Shown here in pieces: positions 32,803 through 42,175 of a DNA stretch of 64,000 bases. This DNA is from DASXQK01 sp963724385. GTDB taxonomy: Bacteria > Pseudomonadota > Alphaproteobacteria > Dongiales > Dongiaceae. The first letter of the stretch is position 1. Every line of letters begins with the position of its first letter. Below the pieces are notes generated by a model that did no database searches, was not told the origin of the DNA, and saw only the letters and a list, made by a program, of their open reading frames with translations. The translations under genes and the position numbers were made by a program. Location: contig CAVRUJ010000001.1 in assembly GCA_963724385.1 (NCBI GenBank), positions 1 through 64,000 on the forward strand, given 5' to 3'.

Positions 32803-34815
32803 ATGACTGACGCATTCGCGACAGCGAGAGGCGATCACGCGATGCCGGCGGCGGCGACCAGCGGGCGGGAAGCGAAGGCGGGCGCCGCGGGCCTGGAAGC
32901 CGCCATCGGACGGGCGAGCGCCGCGCTTTTCGCCTTGCAGCGGGCCGACGGGCACTGGGTATTCGAGCTCGAGGCCGATGCCACAATCCCGGCCGAGTAC
33001 ATCCTGCTGAAGCATTACCTGGGCGAAACGCCGGACCCGCTGCTTGAGGCGAAGATCGCCCGCTACCTGATGCGCATCCAGGGCGGGCATGGCGGCTGGC
33101 CCTTGTTCCACGCGGGCGCCTTCAACATCAGCGCCAGCGTGAAGGCCTATTTCGCCCTCAAGATGGTCGGCCATTCGACCGATGCCCCGCACATGAAGCG
33201 GGCGCGCGAGGCCATCCTCGCCCATGGGGGTGCGGCGACGAGCAATGTGTTCACCCGGTTCCTCCTCGCCCTCTTTGGCGAGGTTCCCTGGCGCGCGGTA
33301 CCGGTGATGCCGGTGGAGATCATGCTGCTGCCGCGCTGGTTTCCCTTCCACCTCGACAAGATTTCCTATTGGGCGCGCACGGTCCTGGTGCCTCTTCTGG
33401 TGCTTCAGGCCCGGAAGCCCCGCGCGCGCAATCCCCGCGGGGTCGGCATCGCCGAGCTCTTCGCCGTGCCGCCGGAGCAGGTCCGCCGCTGGCCCAAGGG
33501 ACCGCATCAGAAGCAGCCCTGGACGGCCATCTTCGGTGCCATCGACCGCCTGCTGCGCGTTGCCGAGCCGTTGTTCCCACAGGGCCTGCGCCAACGCGCC
33601 ATCGACCGGGCTGTCGTCTTCGTTGTCGAGCGGCTCAACGACGAGGACGGGCTCGGCGCCATCTTCCCGGCCATGGCCAATGCCGTGCTGATGTTCGATC
33701 TGCTGGGCTATCCGGTCGACGACCCGCGGGTGGCGCTCGCGCGTTCCGCCATCGAGAAGCTGCTGGTGGTGCGCGAGGACGAGGCCTATTGCCAGCCCTG
33801 CCTGTCTCCGGTCTGGGACACCGCGCTCGTCTGCCACGCGCTGATGGAGGTCGGCGGGGTCGAGGCCGATGAGCGCGCGCGGCGCGGCCTCGAGTGGCTG
33901 AAGCCGCTTCAGGTTCTCGATGTCGCCGGCGACTGGTCCGCCGTTCGACCCGGCGTCAGGCCCGGCGGCTGGGCCTTCCAATATGCCAATCCGCATTATC
34001 CCGATCTCGACGACACCGCCGTCGTGGTCATGGCCATGGATCGCCTCCAGTCCCAGGCCGGGGTCGCGAAAGGCGACTGGCACCAGGCCATCGCGCGCGG
34101 CCGGGAATGGGTCGCCGGCCTGCAGTGCCGCGACGGCGGTTGGGGCGCCTTCGATGCCGACAACAGCTACCACTACCTGAACAACATCCCCTTCGCCGAT
34201 CACGGCGCGCTGCTCGACCCGCCGACCGCCGACGTGACCGGCCGGTGCCTTGGCATGCTGGCCCAGCTCGGCTGCAAGCCGGACGACCCGGCGGTCGCAT
34301 CCGCCATCGCCTGGCTCCGGCGCGACCAGTTGAAGGACGGCAGCTGGTACGGCCGCTGGGGCATGAATTACATCTACGGCACCTGGTCGGTGCTGGCCGG
34401 GCTGAACGCCATCGGCATGGATCACCAGGCGCCGGAGATTCGCCGCGCCGCCGCCTGGCTCGTCGCGATCCAGAATCCGGACGGCGGCTGGGGCGAGGAC
34501 GGCGAAAGCTACAAGCTCGGCTACAAAGGCTATGAGCCGGCGCCCAGCACCGCCTCGCAGACCGCCTGGGCGCTCCTCGGCCTGATGGCGGCGGGCGAGG
34601 TCGGCCATCCTGCGGTCGCCCGCGGCATCGACTATCTAGAGCGCCAGCAAGGCGACGACGGCTTTTGGCCCGAGGAACGCTTCACCGCGACGGGGTTCCC
34701 GCGCGTCTTCTATCTGCGTTACCACGGCTATGCGAAGTTCTTCCCCCTTTGGGCACTGGCCCGTTATCGCAACCTCACCAGCGGCAACGCGGGCGCCGTG
34801 CTGCACGGCCTGTGA
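32803..34815 (+). CDS. shc: squalene-hopene cyclase
   Basis: Integral monotopic membrane enzyme that cyclises squalene to hopene and hopanol. The 670-residue protein (family about 630-680) has the catalytic DxDD motif as DLDDTA at residues 401-406 and several QW repeats, such as QRADGHWVFE, QGGHGGWP, QCRDGGWGAF, QNPDGGWGED and QQGDDGFWP. The terminal region TGFPRVFYLRYHGYAKFFPL is typical. GAGGT precedes ATG 32803. The end overlaps hpnG (GTGA). As in other bacteria the product is the substrate of HpnH. Confidence 0.97.
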   Translation: MTDAFATARGDHAMPAAATSGREAKAGAAGLEAAIGRASAALFALQRADGHWVFELEADATIPAEYILLKHYLGETPDPLLEAKIARYLMRIQGGHGGWPLFHAGAFNISASVKAYFALKMVGHSTDAPHMKRAREAILAHGGAATSNVFTRFLLALFGEVPWRAVPVMPVEIMLLPRWFPFHLDKISYWARTVLVPLLVLQARKPRARNPRGVGIAELFAVPPEQVRRWPKGPHQKQPWTAIFGAIDRLLRVAEPLFPQGLRQRAIDRAVVFVVERLNDEDGLGAIFPAMANAVLMFDLLGYPVDDPRVALARSAIEKLLVVREDEAYCQPCLSPVWDTALVCHALMEVGGVEADERARRGLEWLKPLQVLDVAGDWSAVRPGVRPGGWAFQYANPHYPDLDDTAVVVMAMDRLQSQAGVAKGDWHQAIARGREWVAGLQCRDGGWGAFDADNSYHYLNNIPFADHGALLDPPTADVTGRCLGMLAQLGCKPDDPAVASAIAWLRRDQLKDGSWYGRWGMNYIYGTWSVLAGLNAIGMDHQAPEIRRAAAWLVAIQNPDGGWGEDGESYKLGYKGYEPAPSTASQTAWALLGLMAAGEVGHPAVARGIDYLERQQGDDGFWPEERFTATGFPRVFYLRYHGYAKFFPLWALARYRNLTSGNAGAVLHGL

Positions 34816-35504
34816 ACCTTCCCGTCATCATCGTTTCGGGCCTCGCCCGCGAGGCCGCCATCGCGGCTGGTCCCGGGATCACGGCCGTGGTCGGCGGCGG
34901 CAACGGCCAGCGCCTGGCGCGGTTATTGGACGAGGCCCTGGCGCGGGGTGCGCTGGGCGTGATGAGCTTCGGGATTGCCGGCGGTGTGGCGTCCGGGCTG
35001 GCGGCCGGCAGCCTCGTGATTGCGGAGACCATCGTCGCCGGCGAGGAGCGTTTCGCGGCCGATATCGGCTGGCGCGACCGTTTGGCCGCGGCCTTGCCTC
35101 AGGCCCGGGTCGCCGGCATCGCCGGGATCGAGCGGCCCGCGGCGGACCGGGCGGCTAAGCTGGCCATCCACGCCGCGCTCGACGTCGTCGCGGTAGACAT
35201 GGAATCCCACATCGCCGCGCGCTTGGCCGCAGTCCGCAAGCTTCCCTTCGCGGCCCTGCGTGCCATCGCCGATCCGGCCGAACGCGACCTGCCGCCGGCG
35301 GCGCTGCTCCCGCTCAAGCCCAACGGATCGCCCGACCTCAGGTCCGTATTGCTTTCGGTGATGCGGCGCCCGGCTCAAATACCGGCGCTGCTGCGCCTCG
35401 CCTTCGACGCTGAGGCGGCTTTCGCCGCCTTACTCCGCGGCCGGCGCGCGTTTGGACCGGGCGGCTTCGCGGATCTCGGCGACCCGGTGCTCCACGTGAC
35501 GTGA
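34812..35504 (+). CDS. hpnG: hopanoid-associated phosphorylase HpnG
   Basis: A 230-residue nucleoside phosphorylase-fold protein with the purine/uridine phosphorylase signature ALGVMSFGIAGGVASGLAAG and VVAVDMESHIAARLAA (catalytic-site Met-Glu-Ser). In Methylobacterium and Rhodopseudomonas HpnG removes adenine from adenosylhopane to give ribosylhopane, the step after HpnH. GTG 34812 overlaps the shc stop. The last 75 bp overlap the 3' end of hpnH on the other strand, so the coding ends run through each other. Confidence 0.9.
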   Translation: MNLPVIIVSGLAREAAIAAGPGITAVVGGGNGQRLARLLDEALARGALGVMSFGIAGGVASGLAAGSLVIAETIVAGEERFAADIGWRDRLAAALPQARVAGIAGIERPAADRAAKLAIHAALDVVAVDMESHIAARLAAVRKLPFAALRAIADPAERDLPPAALLPLKPNGSPDLRSVLLSVMRRPAQIPALLRLAFDAEAAFAALLRGRRAFGPGGFADLGDPVLHVT

Positions 35505-36575
35505 GAAGACGAACTCCGCCGGGCGCTGCTTATCCAAGGAAATCTCCGGCGCCATCGGCCCGTCCACGGCCACGCCCTTCAGGCTGACGGCAAGCGCCTT
35601 CAAGGGATGGGTGATGGCGTCCGTGACGGCGGTCGCCTCGAAGCCGCTATGCACCATGCAGTCGGCGCATTTCTCGTAATTGCCGGTGCCGTAAGCATCC
35701 CAGTTGGTCTCGTCCATCAGCTCCTTGAAGGTCTTGGCGTATCCTTCGCCCAGGAGGTAGCAGGGCCGCTGCCAGCCGAAGACGTTGCGCGTCGGGTTGC
35801 CCCAGGGCGTGCAATGATAGGTCTGGTTGCCGGCGAGGAAGTCGAGGAACAGGGAGGATTGGCTGAAGGACCAGGCCTTGCCCTTGCGCCCGCGCCGGAA
35901 GACCTCGCGGAAGATGCTCTTGGTCTTGCCGCGGTTGAGGAAATGCTGCTGGTCCGGCGCCCGCTCATAGGCGTAGCCCGGTGACACCGTGATCCCGTCC
36001 ACGCCCGAGGCCATGACCTGATCGAAAAAGTTCGCGACTTTTTCCGGCTCGGCGTCGTTGAAGAGGGTGCAGTTGATGTTGACGCGGAAGCCCTTGGACT
36101 TGGCAAGCTGGATCGCCTTGACCGCGCGGTCGTAAACGCCCTCCTCGCAGACCGACTTGTCATGCATCTGCCGGTCGCCGTCGAGATGGACCGACCAGAC
36201 GAAATAGGGGCTGGGCTTGAACTGGTCGAGCTTCTTCTCCATGAGCAGCGCGTTGGTGCAGAGATAGACGAACTTGCGCCGGGCGACGATGCCCTGGGCG
36301 ATCTCGGCGATCTCGCGATGGAGCAGGGGCTCGCCGCCGGCGATGGAGACGACGGGCGCGCCGCATTCGTCGACCGCGGCCAGGCTGTCGGCAACGCTCA
36401 AGCGCTGGTTCAGGATCTCGGCCGGATAGTCGATCTTGCCGCAGCCCGCGCAGGCGAGATTGCAGCGGAACAGGGGCTCCAGCATCAGCACCAGGGGATA
36501 GCGCTTGCGGCCCTTGAGATGCTGCTTCACGACATAGGCCCCGACGTGGGCCATCTGCAATGCGGGAATCGCCAC
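35430..36575 (-). CDS. hpnH: adenosylhopane synthase HpnH (radical SAM)
   Basis: A 381-residue radical SAM enzyme that adds the 5'-deoxyadenosyl group to diploptene, giving adenosylhopane. The iron-sulfur site CNLACAGC gives Cys38, Cys42 and Cys45; the GGE motif is SIAGGEPLLHREI. The C-terminal half has a further Cys cluster (NYEKCADCMVHSGFEATA) as expected for HpnH. ATG 36575 starts the gene. It is in the opposite direction to hpnA-hpnG, convergent with hpnG and overlapping it by 75 bp. It follows ispH on the minus strand after about 40 bp and is probably cotranscribed with it. Confidence 0.95.
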   Translation of the reverse strand: MAIPALQMAHVGAYVVKQHLKGRKRYPLVLMLEPLFRCNLACAGCGKIDYPAEILNQRLSVADSLAAVDECGAPVVSIAGGEPLLHREIAEIAQGIVARRKFVYLCTNALLMEKKLDQFKPSPYFVWSVHLDGDRQMHDKSVCEEGVYDRAVKAIQLAKSKGFRVNINCTLFNDAEPEKVANFFDQVMASGVDGITVSPGYAYERAPDQQHFLNRGKTKSIFREVFRRGRKGKAWSFSQSSLFLDFLAGNQTYHCTPWGNPTRNVFGWQRPCYLLGEGYAKTFKELMDETNWDAYGTGNYEKCADCMVHSGFEATAVTDAITHPLKALAVSLKGVAVDGPMAPEISLDKQRPAEFVFSRHVEHRVAEIREAARSKRAPAAE

Positions 36576-36615
36576 GATCAGACCTCGTTGAAATCGTACA
36601 ATGGTTCGGTTCGAC

Positions 36616-37542
36616 CTAAGCGTCGACCAACTGGTTGGGCAAGCGGAACTTCACGTCCTCGACGATGCCCGACATCACTTCCAGCTTCACCGGGGCGATG
36701 CGCTCCAGCGCCGCGATCACGTCCTCCACCAGCTCCTCGGGCGCAGAGGCGCCCGCGGTCAGCCCCACCGCCTGCACGCCCTCGAGCCAGGCGGAATCGA
36801 GCTCGGCGCCGCTGTCGATGAGATAGCTCGGCACGCCGGCCTCGGCGCCGATTTCGCAAAGCCGGTTGGAATTGGAGCTGTTGCGCGCTCCCACCACCAG
36901 GATCACGTCGACCTGGGTCGCGAGCTCGCGCACCGCGGTCTGCCGGTTCTGGGTGGCGTAGCAGATGTCCTTGGTTTCAGGCCCGACGATATCGGTAAAG
37001 CGGCGCTTCAAGGCGGCGATGACGGCGCGGGTATCGTCGACGCTGAGGGTCGTCTGGGTCACATAGGCGACCGGCGCGTCGATCGGGATCGGGAGCTTGT
37101 CCACGTCGGCTTCGTTCTGCACCAGGAAGACCGGGCCTGGAATCTGGCCTTGGGTCCCCTCGACCTCCGGATGCCCATCATGGCCGATGAGGATCACCTG
37201 ACGGCCTTGCGCGACATAGCGCTTGCCCTCGATGTGGACCTTGGCGACGAGCGGGCAGGTCGCGTCCAGCACGGCGAGATCCCGGTCGGCCGCATCCATC
37301 TCCACCGCCTTGGATACGCCGTGAGCGCTGAATATGGTCCTGGCGCCCGCCGGCACCTCGGCCAGATCCTCGACGAAAACGGCCCCCATGCGCTTCAGGC
37401 GCTCCACCACGTAACGGTTGTGGACGATCTCATGCCGGACATAGACCGGCGGGCCGTATTTGGCGAGCGCGCGCTCCACGATCTCGATGGCGCGTACAAC
37501 GCCGGCGCAGAATCCCCGGGGTTGGGCCAGGATGACTCGCAT
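36616..37542 (-). CDS. ispH: 4-hydroxy-3-methylbut-2-enyl diphosphate reductase
   Basis: Last enzyme of the MEP pathway, making IPP and DMAPP. The 308-residue protein has the three cysteines of the 4Fe-4S cluster at Cys12 (RGFCAGVVRAI), Cys96 (DATCPLV) and Cys194 (KDICYATQNR), and conserved catalytic segments HEIVHN, SAHGV, and the TTLSVDD loop. ATG 37542 begins the gene. It heads a two-gene minus-strand unit with hpnH and feeds isoprenoid units to the hopanoid pathway beside it. A divergent 290-bp region separates it from hpnN and likely holds both promoters. Confidence 0.97.
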   Translation of the reverse strand: MRVILAQPRGFCAGVVRAIEIVERALAKYGPPVYVRHEIVHNRYVVERLKRMGAVFVEDLAEVPAGARTIFSAHGVSKAVEMDAADRDLAVLDATCPLVAKVHIEGKRYVAQGRQVILIGHDGHPEVEGTQGQIPGPVFLVQNEADVDKLPIPIDAPVAYVTQTTLSVDDTRAVIAALKRRFTDIVGPETKDICYATQNRQTAVRELATQVDVILVVGARNSSNSNRLCEIGAEAGVPSYLIDSGAELDSAWLEGVQAVGLTAGASAPEELVEDVIAALERIAPVKLEVMSGIVEDVKFRLPNQLVDA

Positions 37543-37835
37543 GCAACATCCCTCGTGTCGTTATTGAACGGCAACGATTCTCGTGCGGCGAACCCTACGG
37601 GAACGACGCCACCCCCGACCGTCTACTAGCATAGCGCCATTGTGGAGGATAGTCCGCTGCAATTGTCCCGGTTTGTTCGTGTTATATTCTCCGCCGGCGC
37701 GCCGAGGGCCGGTATTCTGGGGACAAGTCGCCGCAGTTGACCGGGCGAACGGCCGTCGCCATGGTCTCGCCCGCTGAGGCAAATGGTGTCGAGCTGAAGA
37801 TTGAGCGCGATCCTGGTGAGAAATTCGGGCTGACG

Positions 37836-40457
37836 ATGGATTCGACGCTTTCGGATGCGAGCCGATTGGCCGGGACGATCGGCCTGCTGGTGCGCTTGTC
37901 CTGCCGTTGGTTCTGGGCCGTCATTCTGCTCTGCCTGCTGGCCTCGGCGCTGGCCTTCCATTTCGTGGCGGGCCATATCGCCATCGACACCGACAGCGAC
38001 AAGCTGTTCCGCGCCGACTTGCCGTTCCGCAAGAACCAGGCCGCCATCGACCAGGCCTTCCCGCAGCGCAACGACCTGATCGCCGTGGTCATCGACGGCG
38101 CGACGCCGGAGCTTGCCGAGCAGGCAGGAGCCAAGCTGGCCGAGAGGCTTCAGGCCCAGGGCGAACTGTTCCGCAGCGTCCGGCGGCCCGACGCGGGACC
38201 ATTCTTCGAGCGCAATGGCCTGCTGTTCTCGTCTCCGGACGAGGTCTCGAAGATCACCCAGCAGCTCATCAAGGCGGAGCCGATGCTGGGGTCGCTGGCC
38301 GCCGATCCCAGCCTGCGCGGCCTGATGAACACCCTCAAGCGCCTGCTCGATGGCATCGCCCATGGCGACGCCAAGCTCGCCGACATCGATCGGCCGCTCG
38401 CGGCGCTGGCCGACAGCCTCGCCGGCGTCGCGGCAGGCAAGGATCGGCCGTTCTCCTGGCAGGCGATGATCTCCGGCGAAAAGCCCGGAACCCGGACGCT
38501 CAGGCGCTTCATCCTGGTTCAACCCAGGCTCAGCTACGGCAAGCTCGAACCGGGCGGGGATGCGACGGCGGCGATCCGCAACGCGGCCAAGGATCTGGGC
38601 CTGACGCCCGACCATGGCGTGCGGGTGCGGCTTACGGGTTCGGTCCCGCTCGCCGACGAGGAGTTCGCCACCTTGGCCCAGGGCGCTTTGCGCAACGCCA
38701 TAATGACCATGCTCGCGGTGGTGGGGCTGCTCTGGCTCTGCCTGCGTTCAGCGCGGATCATCATCGCGATCTTGATAACACTCCTGGTCGGGCTGTTGTT
38801 CAGCGCCGCCTTCGGGGTTGCCGCCGTCGGACCCTTCAACCTGATCTCCATCGCCTTCGCGGTGCTGTTCGTCGGCCTCGGCGTCGACCTCGGCATCCAG
38901 TTCTCCATCCGCTATCGCGCCGAACGCCATCAACGCGACGATCTTGAAGGCGCCCTGGTGGCGGCCGGCAAGAGCGTCGGCAGCTCGCTGGCGCTGGCTG
39001 CCGCCTCCATCGCTGCCGGCTTCTATGCCTTCCTGCCGACGGACTATCGCGGCGTGTCGGAGCTGGGATTGATCGCCGGATCGGGAATGCTGATCGCGTT
39101 CCTGTTGAGCATCACGCTGCTCCCCGCACTGCTCACCCTGCTGAAGCCGCCGGGCGAGTCCGCGCCCATCGGCTTTGCCGCTCTCGCCCCTGCCGACCGG
39201 TTTCTCGCCCGCCATCGCCGCGCGGCGCTCGCGGTCGCTGGCCTGGTGGCGTTGGGCTGCCTAGCGCTGCTGCCGGCCCTGCGCTTCGATTTCAATCCGC
39301 TGAACCTGCGCAGCCCCAAGGTCGAGTCGGTCTCGACCTTGTTCGACCTGATGAAGGACCCGAACGAAACGCCGAATACGGTCGAGATCCTGGCCCCTTC
39401 GCTGGCCGACGCCCGGAAGCTCGCGAGCCGGCTCGGCGCCTTGCCGGAGGTGGCGCAGACCGTGACCTTGGCGAGCTTCGTGCCCAAGGACCAGGACCAG
39501 AAGCTCGCCCTCATCACCGACGCGGCCCAGCTTTTGAGCGTCGCCCTCGATCCCCTTTCGGTGAAGCCGGCGCCGAGCGACGCCGAGACCGTCCGCGCCA
39601 TGACCAAGACGGCGGCCGCGCTCAGAACGGCGGCGGCCGGCGCCGGGCCGCCCGCGGCCGGCGATGCCCAGAGGCTCGCCGACGCCCTGACGGCCCTTGC
39701 CCAGGGACCGGCCGGCAACCGGCAAGAGGCCGGGGCGGTGCTGATCCCCGGGCTCGAGACCACTCTCGCCCAGCTGCGCCAGGCGCTGGCGGCCGGGCCG
39801 GTGACCTTGCAGTCGTTGCCGGAAGACCTGATCCGCGACTGGATGACGCCCGATGGCCGGGCCCGGGTCGAGGCCTATCCCGCCGGCAACCAGAACGACA
39901 ACGACACCCTGACCCGCTTCGTCTCCGCGGTGCACGCAATCGCGCCGGACGCTTCGGGCGCTCCGGTTTCGATCCAGGAATCGGGCCGAACCGTGGTCGG
40001 CGCCTTCGTCGAGGCGGGAGCGCTCGCGCTCGCTGCCATCAGCCTGTTGCTGCTGGTGGTGCTGCGCCGCCTCAGCGACACGCTCCTGACCCTGGCGCCG
40101 CTGCTCCTCGCTGGACTACTGACGCTCGGCCTAACGGTGCTGATCGGACAGCCGCTCAATTTCGCCAACATCATCGCGCTGCCGCTGCTGTTCGGTATCG
40201 GCGTCGCCTTCAACATCTATTTCGTCATGGCCTGGCGTCGCGGAGCGAGCGACTTTCTTCAGTCGAGCCTGACCCGCGCCATCCTGTTCAGCGCGCTCAC
40301 CACCACGGCCGCTTTCGGGAGCCTCTGCTTCTCGAACCACCCCGGCACCGCGAGCATGGGCCTGCTGCTCGCCCTTTCCTTGGGCTGCACCCTGGTTTCG
40401 GCCCTGCTGTTCCTGCCAGCGCTCCTCGGCCCGCCGCGCTCACTTGCCGGTCAATAG
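37836..40457 (+). CDS. hpnN: hopanoid transporter HpnN (RND/MMPL family)
   Basis: Inner-membrane RND-type exporter that moves hopanoids to the outer membrane in Rhodopseudomonas. From ATG 37836 the protein has 873 residues, with an N-terminal helix (FWAVILLCLLASALAFHFVA), a large periplasmic loop, the central helix block (MTMLAVVGLLWLCLR, VGLLFSAAFGVAAVG, VLFVGLGVDLGIQFSIRYRA), a second loop and a last block (LLLLVVLRRLSDTLLTLAPL, LLALSLGCTLVSALLFLPAL). Start is uncertain: in-frame ATG 37761 and TTG 37737 would add 25 or 33 residues. Its 3' end overlaps hpnM by 18 bp. Confidence 0.9.
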   Translation: MDSTLSDASRLAGTIGLLVRLSCRWFWAVILLCLLASALAFHFVAGHIAIDTDSDKLFRADLPFRKNQAAIDQAFPQRNDLIAVVIDGATPELAEQAGAKLAERLQAQGELFRSVRRPDAGPFFERNGLLFSSPDEVSKITQQLIKAEPMLGSLAADPSLRGLMNTLKRLLDGIAHGDAKLADIDRPLAALADSLAGVAAGKDRPFSWQAMISGEKPGTRTLRRFILVQPRLSYGKLEPGGDATAAIRNAAKDLGLTPDHGVRVRLTGSVPLADEEFATLAQGALRNAIMTMLAVVGLLWLCLRSARIIIAILITLLVGLLFSAAFGVAAVGPFNLISIAFAVLFVGLGVDLGIQFSIRYRAERHQRDDLEGALVAAGKSVGSSLALAAASIAAGFYAFLPTDYRGVSELGLIAGSGMLIAFLLSITLLPALLTLLKPPGESAPIGFAALAPADRFLARHRRAALAVAGLVALGCLALLPALRFDFNPLNLRSPKVESVSTLFDLMKDPNETPNTVEILAPSLADARKLASRLGALPEVAQTVTLASFVPKDQDQKLALITDAAQLLSVALDPLSVKPAPSDAETVRAMTKTAAALRTAAAGAGPPAAGDAQRLADALTALAQGPAGNRQEAGAVLIPGLETTLAQLRQALAAGPVTLQSLPEDLIRDWMTPDGRARVEAYPAGNQNDNDTLTRFVSAVHAIAPDASGAPVSIQESGRTVVGAFVEAGALALAAISLLLLVVLRRLSDTLLTLAPLLLAGLLTLGLTVLIGQPLNFANIIALPLLFGIGVAFNIYFVMAWRRGASDFLQSSLTRAILFSALTTTAAFGSLCFSNHPGTASMGLLLALSLGCTLVSALLFLPALLGPPRSLAGQ

Positions 40458-41063
40458 CTGGTCGCCCAGGCTCTTGATCTTGGCCAGCAAGGCATCGGGC
40501 CCGCCGGAGGAAAGCACGGCCGAGAACTCGGAACGCCAGACAGCGAGCTGGCTGATGCTGCCGTCGAGATAGACGTCCTCGATCCTCCAATCGGCGCCCG
40601 AGCCGCGCATCAGGTAGTCGAAGCTCGTGGGATCGTCGTCGACGGGCACGAGCTGGCTGCGCACCACCTTGTCGGCGTCGCGCGCCAGCGGGTTGGGATC
40701 GACGGTGAATTGCTCGCCCGAGTAGTCGTGGAACTCGTTGGCGTAGCGGGCGGCCACCATCCGGCCAAAGGCGGTCACGATCGCCGTCTGTTGACCGGCC
40801 GGTATCTTGGCCCAGGCGGTGCCGCAGGCGTGCATGGCGAGACCGGGGATGTCGAAGGTCGCCTGTACCACGGGCGCCAGCTTGTCGTATCGGCCCTGGA
40901 TGCCGAGGGTTTTCGCCTGCTTCATCGAATCCAGGAGCACATTGTAGAAGGTCTGGATGCGCTGGGCGGCCGGATCCATGTCGGCGAAGGCGGGCCGGCC
41001 GGCCAAAGCGAGGACGGCGGCGGCGATGCCAAGGAAGCGGCGGCGGGAAGGCTCGTTGTTCAT
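40440..41063 (-). CDS. hpnM: hopanoid-associated MlaC-like periplasmic protein HpnM
   Basis: A 207-residue MlaC/Ttg2D family lipid-binding protein with a twin-arginine-like signal (SRRRFLGIAAAVLALAG, cleaved near AFA-D). It contains the MlaC hallmarks YDKLAPVVQATFDIPGLAMH and YANEFHDYSGEQF. In the hopanoid locus it is thought to ferry hopanoids across the periplasm with HpnN. It is 21 bp downstream of ispA on the minus strand, in one unit, and converges on hpnN with an 18-bp overlap of the coding ends. Confidence 0.9.
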   Translation of the reverse strand: MNNEPSRRRFLGIAAAVLALAGRPAFADMDPAAQRIQTFYNVLLDSMKQAKTLGIQGRYDKLAPVVQATFDIPGLAMHACGTAWAKIPAGQQTAIVTAFGRMVAARYANEFHDYSGEQFTVDPNPLARDADKVVRSQLVPVDDDPTSFDYLMRGSGADWRIEDVYLDGSISQLAVWRSEFSAVLSSGGPDALLAKIKSLGDQLLTGK

Positions 41064-41084
41064 GATGCACTCTCGGATTGTGGA

Positions 41085-42062
41085 TTACCGGTCGCGATCG
41101 ATCAGGCGAAAGGGCAGCGCCCGCAGCAGGTCCGCTTCGGGGCCGAAGCCCGCCAGCCTGTCGGCCGCCTGACGGGCGAGAGCTTCGGCCTTGGCCCGGG
41201 CGCCCTCGGCGCCGAGGATCGAGACCAAGGTCGCCTTGCCCTGGTCCCTGTCCTTGCCCACGGATTTGCCGGCCGCCTGGGCGCTGCCGAGGCTGTCGAT
41301 CAGGTCGTCGGTGATCTGGAAGGCGAGGCCGTAGTCCCGCGCGTAGTCGCGCAAGGTCACCTCGGCCTTGCGTCCGGCCTCGGCCAGCACGGGTCCCGCC
41401 TGGCAGGCGAACTCGAACAAGGCGCCGGTCTTCAGGCGCTGCAGGTTGACCACGTCCTCGGCGCCGAAGGACTCGCTCGGCGCCAGCATGTCGATCATCT
41501 GGCCGCCCACCATGCCTTCGCTCCCGGCCGCGGCGGCAAGCCCGGCCGCCAGCCGGCAACGGACCTCGGCCGAGGGATGGGTCTCCGGCTGGACCAGGAT
41601 CTCGAAGGCGAGGGTGAGGAGCCCGTCCCCTGCCAGCACGGCGGTCGCCTCGTCGAACTTCACATGGGTCGTGGGCTTGCCCCGACGCAGGTCGTCATCG
41701 TCCATGCAAGGCAAGTCGTCATGGACCAGGGAATAGGTGTGCAGCGCCTCGATGGCGGCGGCGGCCCTTAACGCCCTTTCCCGCGGCACGCCGAAAAGCC
41801 GGGCGGAGCTGAGGACGAGGAAAGGGCGCAGGCGCTTGCCCCCGGCGAACACCGCATAGCGCATCGCCTCCTGGACGCGGGCATGGCTTCCCTGGGGCCG
41901 CGGCAGAATGGCGTCGAGGGTCTTGTCCATCACCTGAGCGGCCTCCGCCAACGCCGCCTCCAGGCCGGAGAAATCCGCCGGCGGGCGCGATTTTCTGTCC
42001 TTACCCGCCTCAGCCGCCGCCGAAATCTTCACCCGTGCCCCCTGACTAAGAACGAGGGCCAT
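41085..42062 (-). CDS. ispA: farnesyl/geranyl diphosphate synthase (polyprenyl synthetase)
   Basis: A 325-residue all-helical isoprenyl diphosphate synthase making the C15 farnesyl diphosphate used by HpnD. The first aspartate-rich motif is DDLPCMD at residues 115-121 followed by DDDLRRGKPTTH; the second is FQITDDLIDSLG, with KTGALFEFACQAG in between. The N-terminus (about 30 residues before FSGLEAALAE) is longer than needed, so a later start is possible. Located between the hopanoid transport gene hpnM and a divergent GT2 gene, it is dedicated to hopanoid supply or shared with quinone and carotenoid routes. Confidence 0.93.
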   Translation of the reverse strand: MALVLSQGARVKISAAAEAGKDRKSRPPADFSGLEAALAEAAQVMDKTLDAILPRPQGSHARVQEAMRYAVFAGGKRLRPFLVLSSARLFGVPRERALRAAAAIEALHTYSLVHDDLPCMDDDDLRRGKPTTHVKFDEATAVLAGDGLLTLAFEILVQPETHPSAEVRCRLAAGLAAAAGSEGMVGGQMIDMLAPSESFGAEDVVNLQRLKTGALFEFACQAGPVLAEAGRKAEVTLRDYARDYGLAFQITDDLIDSLGSAQAAGKSVGKDRDQGKATLVSILGAEGARAKAEALARQAADRLAGFGPEADLLRALPFRLIDRDR

Positions 42063-42175
42063 GCTCGGGCCAGAACGCGCGCTCTGTCAATCGTCCCGCC
42101 CTGCTTTCGTTTGGAATCCGACGCCAACCTCGGCTAAGTTGCCCATCAACCCGTCTGGCTCCTGGAAAGGCTGTG

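Noticed and set aside
31717..34608. 963-codon open frame antisense to hpnE and shc
   Set aside because: High GC leaves long stop-free frames opposite real genes. It has no family motif and lies opposite clearly conserved hpnE and shc.
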